A stretch of DNA of 64,000 nt, from NCBI RefSeq assembly GCF_009908285.1, contig NZ_JAAARM010000002.1:62001-126000 (forward strand), written 5' to 3'. This document shows, one piece after another, positions 59,051 through 64,000 of this stretch. Below the pieces are notes generated by a model, which had not been told where the DNA came from, did not search any database, and saw nothing but the letters and a program-made list of their open reading frames with translations. Made by a program: the position numbers and the translations under genes. The first letter of the stretch is position 1. Each line of letters starts with the position of its first letter. This stretch comes from Pseudomonas sp. Fl4BN1 (GTDB lineage Bacteria > Pseudomonadota > Gammaproteobacteria > Pseudomonadales > Pseudomonadaceae).

Positions 59051-60733
59051 TCATGGGTGCCGGTAGGCCCGCTGGAAGTCCAGCTCCACACCGTCGACCT
59101 TGAACGTCTTGTAGTGCTGGCGCACTGGCTTGATCTTGCCCTCGCGGATCTGCGCGATCAGCCCCGCAGCATCGTTGATACCGTTGAACTTGCCCGTGTA
59201 ACGCCAGAGGATCTCGCCTTGCCCATCACGGGCAAAGAGCATCGCCGAAGACTCCCAGGCGTGCTTGCCGATCAGCAGCACTTCGTTGACACCGTCGTCA
59301 TTCAGGTCCACCGCCCAGGCGAAACAACCGGGCGGCGTGCAGTCACTTCTGGACGTCAGCACCTCGACCAATTGCGCGCTGTCATCCACCTCCGGGCCTA
59401 GCCATTGCACCTTGGCGGTCAGGTAATCGACGGACTGGCCATCCCGGGAAACCGATTCCAGCAGCTCGCGCAAGGTGGTCCGGTCCGGCTCCTGCAGAAC
59501 CTGCCCCTGGCGCACCTGTTCGAGCAACGCATTGAACTGCGCCCGACCGGGCTCGCCCAAATGCCGGCGCAGGGTCCTGGCATCGAAGTCGGCCACTGGC
59601 GTACGCCCGCTCAGCAGGCGCTGTACCTGGTTGCTGGCACTCAGGGCCTGCGGGTCCAGCACCGGGGTGAAGAGCAACAACAGCGCGACGAAACTCAACA
59701 GGGCCAGCCACGGGTTGCTGCGGCTCAGGCTGGCGAGCCACACCGAGCGCCTGGCCAACACCGCCCAAAGCGCCGCCAGGCTATAGACCAGGGCCAGGAC
59801 CATCAGGAACAGCGCCAGGAAGCGTGACGGCGTCAGGCCGTATTGATCAATCCGCAGCCAGCTCGAATAACCCGCCATCAGCACCAGCAACGGTAGGCAG
59901 CAGAGGCTGGCGTTGACCAGCAGCTTGAGCAACCTGGCATAACCGACATCGTGCTGGCCGTCCTGGAATACGCCGTTGAGCAGGAACAGATTGCTCGCCG
60001 TCAGGCACAACAGGATCTGCGACGAGTAACCGGTACTCCAGATCGGCTGCAACCCGGTGAACATCAACGCCAAGGTGAAGATCAGGGTAATCAGCGCGCA
60101 GAGCGGAAGCAGGTAGCGGCACACCGTCAACAGGACACCGCGCAGCAGGCCGATGACCTTTTCGTTTTCCCGGCCCATGCGCATGCCCAGGGAGAAGAAC
60201 AGCGGCTGGCTGAAGCAGAGGAAGTAGGAAGACGTGAACAGATCGCCCAGCAGGGGCATGCCGAGCATGCTGAACAACTTGCCGCACAGCCACAGCAACA
60301 GGCTGAAGGCCAGGGTCACCAACAGCGCCAGGAGTACGATGAAGGCGTTGTTCCAGGCATGCCGGAACAGGTCCTGGTAGCGCGGGCGGTTACCCTCGCG
60401 AGTTGGCCAGCTCATGACAAATGCGGTACCGATATACGCCAGCACTACCGCCACGAACGGCCAGAACTTCCACAACCAGTCGTAGGTATCACGCATGAAC
60501 ACCCAGATGGAAAACCCCGCCAGCAGCACACTCAGGCCCAGGACCAGGGCCCAGGTGCCACGCTCGCGCACCGCACTGCCGAGCAATTGCAGGTTGATGC
60601 CCGCCACCAGGGCCAGAGTGCAGGAACCGGCGGCCAGCGCCGGCTGGGGATAGATCAGGCCACTGACCAGCAACACCCCTTGTACCAAGGCGATGACGAT
60701 ATAGAACAACAGCGAGCGACTCAGCGCAGGCAT
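59051..60733 (-). CDS. Polytopic membrane protein, DUF4153-like, with a periplasmic-type C-terminal domain
   Basis: Large membrane protein (560 residues from the ATG at 60733) with about ten to twelve hydrophobic helices in the first 350 residues. It resembles DUF4153 proteins, whose function is unknown. A soluble C-terminal region of about 190 residues follows and contains DLNDDGVNE, a calcium-loop-like DxNxDGxxE motif, then GQGEILWRYTGKFNGI. The first helices resemble those of the next upstream gene. The family name is tentative. Confidence 0.7.
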   Translation of the reverse strand: MPALSRSLLFYIVIALVQGVLLVSGLIYPQPALAAGSCTLALVAGINLQLLGSAVRERGTWALVLGLSVLLAGFSIWVFMRDTYDWLWKFWPFVAVVLAYIGTAFVMSWPTREGNRPRYQDLFRHAWNNAFIVLLALLVTLAFSLLLWLCGKLFSMLGMPLLGDLFTSSYFLCFSQPLFFSLGMRMGRENEKVIGLLRGVLLTVCRYLLPLCALITLIFTLALMFTGLQPIWSTGYSSQILLCLTASNLFLLNGVFQDGQHDVGYARLLKLLVNASLCCLPLLVLMAGYSSWLRIDQYGLTPSRFLALFLMVLALVYSLAALWAVLARRSVWLASLSRSNPWLALLSFVALLLLFTPVLDPQALSASNQVQRLLSGRTPVADFDARTLRRHLGEPGRAQFNALLEQVRQGQVLQEPDRTTLRELLESVSRDGQSVDYLTAKVQWLGPEVDDSAQLVEVLTSRSDCTPPGCFAWAVDLNDDGVNEVLLIGKHAWESSAMLFARDGQGEILWRYTGKFNGINDAAGLIAQIREGKIKPVRQHYKTFKVDGVELDFQRAYRHP

Positions 60734-60791
60734 GGCAAATCCTTTTATGAAAGTGCGGGGGCAAGATGACGCGGGCAAGCCGGCATGAGGA

Positions 60792-61367
60792 TCAACCCGA
60801 CACCGGGCTTCTGCGCCGCTGTAGCGCAACCAGGCACAGGCTGATCAGGAACAGGCCGATGGACAATGCCAGGGTCGGCCCGGCAAAAAACACCAGGGAC
60901 AGCCAGCCATCCTTGAACGGATCGAGATGCTGGCTGGACGTCCAATGCTTGAACGCCGCCTGAGCGATCCACGGCATAGGCAGCGCCAGCAGCACCCACA
61001 GCACGTAGGCGCAGAAACGCCGTCCAAGGTCGGCGCACCCGTGCAGCGCGGCAGCGCAAAGGACCGTCAGCAGGATCAAGCCTGTCGCCACCCCACCCAG
61101 CACCTGGGAGGTCAACGGCAGCCCTCGACAGGCCATGACCAGCCCAGCGGTGACCAGGGCCAGGATCATCAGCGCCCACCAGGTGCGCCATTCACTCCGC
61201 CGCTCGGGCACCAACTGCAGCATGCCGCCGCCCATCAGCACCGCCGCACAGGCAGCGCCGACGGCAAGGTCCGACAACGCGCCGGAAAGCACCACACCCA
61301 GCAGCAGCGCGCCCTGCACCAGGCCCACGCAGAGGTAAAACCTCAAGGTTCGAAGTGTCGTGGCCAT
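60792..61367 (-). CDS. Small polytopic membrane protein related to its neighbour
   Basis: Predicted inner-membrane protein of 191 residues with five or six hydrophobic helices. Its N-terminus (RFYLCVGLVQGALLLGVVLS) aligns with that of the next gene (LFYIVIALVQGVLLVSGLIY), sharing a FY-x4-LVQG-x-LL core and a later (G/I)xLQL motif, so the two look paralogous over the first helices. It has no soluble domain. Function is unknown. It lies 58 bases upstream of the larger gene on the same strand and is probably cotranscribed. Confidence 0.7.
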   Translation of the reverse strand: MATTLRTLRFYLCVGLVQGALLLGVVLSGALSDLAVGAACAAVLMGGGMLQLVPERRSEWRTWWALMILALVTAGLVMACRGLPLTSQVLGGVATGLILLTVLCAAALHGCADLGRRFCAYVLWVLLALPMPWIAQAAFKHWTSSQHLDPFKDGWLSLVFFAGPTLALSIGLFLISLCLVALQRRRSPVSG

Positions 61368-61678
61368 TCCAGTTCCATTGGCGAGCGTTCGAAGGGCGCG
61401 CAGTCTACCTCAGCCCCCCGAGTCCGGGCAGCGGGTACCGGGTAAAGACACTCTTCACGCCGTAGAGCGGCCCCGGCATTCCTTCCTGACGCCAGCGGTG
61501 TAGAATCGGCAGATTCATCGCCAGTCATCCCCCGGCGGGTTTATGAGCTCAGGCTGAGTCTCGCGGCGATCCCGCGGGGTCATCGGCAGCTTCGGACACA
61601 CGGCCATTTCTGAGTGTTCCCGAGGTCAGTAGAAGCTCACTCCCCATTTGTCACCTGATTAGCCGCCCGGAGTGCTTC
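61368..61678 (+). other. Leader/promoter region of ilvD with potential RNA structure
   Basis: This 311-base gap precedes ilvD. TAGAAT at 61501-61506 could be a -10 element. The following stretch (about 61540-61650) can fold: GAGCT near 61543 can pair with AGCTC near 61635, enclosing the hairpin CGCGGCGATCCCGCG and an ACAC/GTGT stem. No leader peptide rich in Ile, Leu or Val is seen. Whether this is a true regulatory leader is uncertain. Confidence 0.45.
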
Positions 61679-63520
61679 ATGCCTGATTACCGTTCGAAAA
61701 CGTCCACCCATGGCCGCAACATGGCCGGCGCCCGTGCCCTGTGGCGCGCCACGGGGATGAAAGATGACGACTTCAAGAAGCCGATCATCGCCATTGCCAA
61801 CTCCTTCACCCAGTTCGTCCCGGGCCACGTGCACCTGAAGGACCTGGGCCAACTGGTCGCCCGCGAGATCGAACGCGCCGGTGGCGTAGCCAAAGAGTTC
61901 AATACCATCGCCGTGGATGACGGCATCGCCATGGGCCATGACGGCATGCTGTATTCCCTGCCGAGCCGCGAGATCATCGCCGACTCCGTGGAGTACATGG
62001 TCAACGCCCACTGCGCCGACGCCATCGTCTGCATCTCCAACTGCGACAAGATCACCCCCGGCATGCTGATGGCCGCCCTGCGCCTGAACATCCCGGTGAT
62101 CTTCGTCTCCGGCGGCCCGATGGAAGCCGGCAAGACCAAGCTCGCCGCTCACGGCCTGGACCTGGTAGACGCCATGGTCATCGCCGCCGACTCCAGCGCT
62201 TCTGACGAGAAGGTTGCCGAGTACGAGCGCAGCGCCTGCCCGACCTGCGGCTCGTGCTCCGGCATGTTCACCGCCAACTCGATGAACTGCCTGGTCGAAG
62301 CCCTGGGCCTGGCCCTGCCGGGCAACGGTTCGACCCTGGCCACCCACAGCGACCGCGAACAGCTGTTCCTGCAGGCCGGCCGCACCATCGTCGATCTGTG
62401 CAAGCGCTACTACGGCGACAACGACGAGTCGGTACTGCCGCGCAACATCGCCAACTTCAAGGCGTTCGAGAACGCCATGATGCTCGACATCGCCATGGGC
62501 GGTTCGACCAACACCATCCTGCACCTGCTGGCGGCCGCCCAGGAAGCCGAGATCGATTTCGACCTGCGCGATATCGATCGGCTGTCCCGCAGCGTTCCAC
62601 AGCTGTGCAAAGTGGCGCCGAACATCCAGAAGTACCACATGGAAGACGTGCACCGCGCCGGCGGCATCTTCAGCATCCTCGGCTCGCTGGCTCGCGGTGG
62701 CCTGTTGCACACCGACCTGCCGACCGTGCACAGCCGTTCCATGAGCGATGCCATCGCCAAGTGGGACATCACCCAGACCAGCGACGAAGCAGTGCACCAC
62801 TTCTTCAAGGCTGGCCCGGCGGGCATCCCGACCCAGACCGCCTTCAGCCAGTCGACCCGCTGGGACACCCTGGACGACGACCGTGAAAATGGCTGCATCC
62901 GCAGCTTCGAACACGCCTACTCGAAAGAAGGCGGCCTGGCCGTGCTGTACGGCAACATCGCCCAGGACGGCTGCGTGGTGAAGACCGCCGGCGTCGACGA
63001 GTCGATCCATGTCTTCGAAGGCAATGCAAAAATCTTTGAAAGCCAGGACAGCGCCGTGCGCGGCATCCTTGCCGACGAAGTGAAGGCCGGTGACATCGTG
63101 ATCATTCGCTACGAAGGTCCGAAAGGCGGCCCGGGCATGCAGGAAATGCTCTACCCAACTTCGTACCTGAAGTCCAAGGGCTTGGGCAAAGCCTGTGCCC
63201 TGCTGACCGACGGCCGCTTCTCCGGCGGCACCTCGGGCCTGTCCATCGGCCACGCTTCGCCGGAAGCGGCGGCGGGTGGTGCGATTGGCCTGGTGCAGGA
63301 TGGCGACAAGGTCTTGATCGACATTCCGAACCGCTCGATCAACCTGCTGGTCAGCGATGAAGAGCTGGCGGCCCGCCGCGTCGCACAGGACCAGAAAGGC
63401 TGGAAGCCCGTAGAGAAACGCCCACGCAAAGTGACTACTGCGCTGAAGGCTTATGCCCTACTGGCGACCAGTGCCGACAAGGGTGCCGTGCGCAACAAGG
63501 CGATGCTCGACGGCCTGTGA
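61679..63520 (+). CDS. ilvD: Dihydroxy-acid dehydratase IlvD
   Basis: Iron-sulfur dehydratase for the third common step of valine, leucine and isoleucine synthesis. The 613-residue protein has the cluster-binding motifs [12 protein letters not shown] near residue 120 and [19 protein letters not shown] near residue 190. The C-terminal [20 protein letters not shown] is also present. CGGAG lies before the ATG. A strong terminator follows directly. No linked ilv genes are in the window. Confidence 0.97.
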   Translation: MPDYRSKTSTHGRNMAGARALWRATGMKDDDFKKPIIAIANSFTQFVPGHVHLKDLGQLVAREIERAGGVAKEFNTIAVDDGIAMGHDGMLYSLPSREIIADSVEYMVNAHCADAIVCISNCDKITPGMLMAALRLNIPVIFVSGGPMEAGKTKLAAHGLDLVDAMVIAADSSASDEKVAEYERSACPTCGSCSGMFTANSMNCLVEALGLALPGNGSTLATHSDREQLFLQAGRTIVDLCKRYYGDNDESVLPRNIANFKAFENAMMLDIAMGGSTNTILHLLAAAQEAEIDFDLRDIDRLSRSVPQLCKVAPNIQKYHMEDVHRAGGIFSILGSLARGGLLHTDLPTVHSRSMSDAIAKWDITQTSDEAVHHFFKAGPAGIPTQTAFSQSTRWDTLDDDRENGCIRSFEHAYSKEGGLAVLYGNIAQDGCVVKTAGVDESIHVFEGNAKIFESQDSAVRGILADEVKAGDIVIIRYEGPKGGPGMQEMLYPTSYLKSKGLGKACALLTDGRFSGGTSGLSIGHASPEAAAGGAIGLVQDGDKVLIDIPNRSINLLVSDEELAARRVAQDQKGWKPVEKRPRKVTTALKAYALLATSADKGAVRNKAMLDGL

Positions 63521-63540
63521 TTGCCCTGACCCTGAAATGA

Positions 63541-63571
63541 AAATGCCCCGCCAAGTGCGGGGCATTTTTTT
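63541..63571 (+). terminator. Rho-independent terminator after ilvD
   Basis: AAATGCCCCGC (63541-63551) pairs with GCGGGGCATTT (63557-63567) around CAAGT, followed by a run of T residues. It starts 21 bases after the ilvD stop. Confidence 0.95.
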
Positions 63572-63580
63572 GACCTTGGG

Positions 63581-64000
63581 TTGCCCTTGAGGGCCTCTTC
63601 GCTGGCAAGCCAGTTCCAACAGCTTGTAGGAGCCGGCTTGCCGGCGAATGGACCTTCAGACCCTGCATCGCCCTTAAGGACGCCTTCGCTGGCAAGCCAG
63701 CTCCAACAGCTTGTAGGAGCCGGCTTGCCGGCGAATCGGCCTTCAGACCCTGCATCGCCCTTAAGGACGCCTTCGCTGGCAAGCCAGCTCCAACAGCTTG
63801 TAGGAGCCGGCTTGCCGGCGAATCGGCCTTCAGACCCTGCATCGCCCTTAAGGACGCCTTCGCTGGCAAGCCAGCTCCAACAGCTTGTAGGAGCCGGCTT
63901 GCCGGCGAATCGGCCTTCAGACCCTGCATCGCCCTTAAGGACGCCTTCGCTGGCAAGCCAGCTCCAACAGCTTGTAGGGGCCGGCTTGCCGGCGAATGGG
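63581..64000. repeat. Tandem array of 87-bp REP doublets
   Basis: Four full 87-base units start at 63621, 63708, 63795 and 63882, with a divergent partial unit to the left and a partial one cut by the window end. Each unit holds one REP (GTAGGAGCCGGCTTGCCGGC) and one inverted REP (GCTGGCAAGCCAGC) with identical spacers; units two to four are identical. Since 87 is a multiple of three, a spurious minus-strand frame with a 29-residue repeat arises. The array may continue beyond the window. Confidence 0.96.

Noticed and set aside
61637..63253. 538-codon frame antisense to ilvD
   Set aside because: A shadow frame with His/Gly/Val-rich composition; ilvD is complete on the other strand.
63435..63956. 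173-codon minus-strand frame with a 29-residue repeat
   Set aside because: The repeat is produced by the 87-base REP array, which is a multiple of three, and the rest is antisense to ilvD. It is not a repeat protein.
63581..64000. Possible CRISPR array
   Set aside because: The whole 87-base unit is repeated, including the spacers, and each unit contains inverted REPs. CRISPR spacers would differ, and no cas genes are present.

Overview
The window reads as a chromosomal core segment of a fluorescent pseudomonad, most likely of the P. fluorescens/protegens/chlororaphis lineage. This is inferred from the GC-rich coding sequence, from a gene order I recognise from Pseudomonas (ilvD, mutM, coaD, lao genes, rsmD, M16 pair, ftsYEX, rpoH, mtgA, thiSG, trmB, hemW, rdgB, metWX, proC, yggS, pilT, pyrBC', pyrR, ruvX, algH, tonB3, gshB, pilGHIJ-chpA), and from many short palindromic REP elements with the core GTAGGAGCCGGCTTGCCGGCGAA. 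I see no insertion sequence, prophage, tRNA, rRNA or CRISPR array.

Region 1 (1-8580) is a malonate catabolism locus. A LysR regulator gene (mdcR) faces a long leftward operon, mdcABCDEGH-madLM, in which most genes overlap by 1-8 bases. It encodes the biotin-independent malonate decarboxylase, the enzymes that build and load its prosthetic group, and a two-subunit malonate transporter. A perfect 7-bp inverted repeat just upstream of a plausible mdcA promoter is the likely MdcR site. A NADAR-family gene follows.

Region 2 (9240-19310) is the type IV pilus Chp chemosensory operon, pilG-pilH-pilI-pilJ-chpA-chpC, on the minus strand. The CheR-like pilK and CheB-like chpB genes of P. aeruginosa are absent, and ChpA is about 500 residues shorter than its P. 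aeruginosa counterpart. gshB and a tonB3-like gene follow on the plus strand, separated by a long inverted repeat.

Region 3 (21500-36800) is housekeeping: algH, ruvX, pyrR, pyrB and a catalytically dead dihydroorotase pyrC'; a TM2 membrane protein; an NlpC/P60 hydrolase; pilT without an adjacent pilU; yggS-proC-yggT-yggU; metX-metW; rdgB-hemW; and kptA.

Region 4 (36000-47330) holds trmB, thiG, thiS, a DUF423 gene, mtgA, rpoH (with an AlgU/RpoE-type promoter), ftsYEX (FtsY carries a perfect 14-copy hexanucleotide repeat), a catalytic/non-catalytic M16 peptidase pair and rsmD.

Region 5 (47500-55000) has a YheT-like hydrolase, an AraC regulator, a mercaptopyruvate sulfurtransferase and a locus matching laoRCBA, the long-chain alcohol/aldehyde oxidation system known from P. 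aeruginosa. A perfect 20-bp palindrome overlaps the laoC promoter.

Region 6 (55000-64000) holds coaD, a ferredoxin, mutM, an HDOD protein, an RlmI-like methyltransferase, two related polytopic membrane proteins, ilvD behind a long leader that can be folded into hairpins, and a tandem array of 87-bp REP doublets that runs off the window.

No wholly new multigene system is evident. The most unusual signals are the trimmed Chp pathway, two REP variants that differ from the common type (one with matched changes in both arms, one with an insert), REP elements that supply stop codons, the operators, and the uncharacterised membrane-protein pair.
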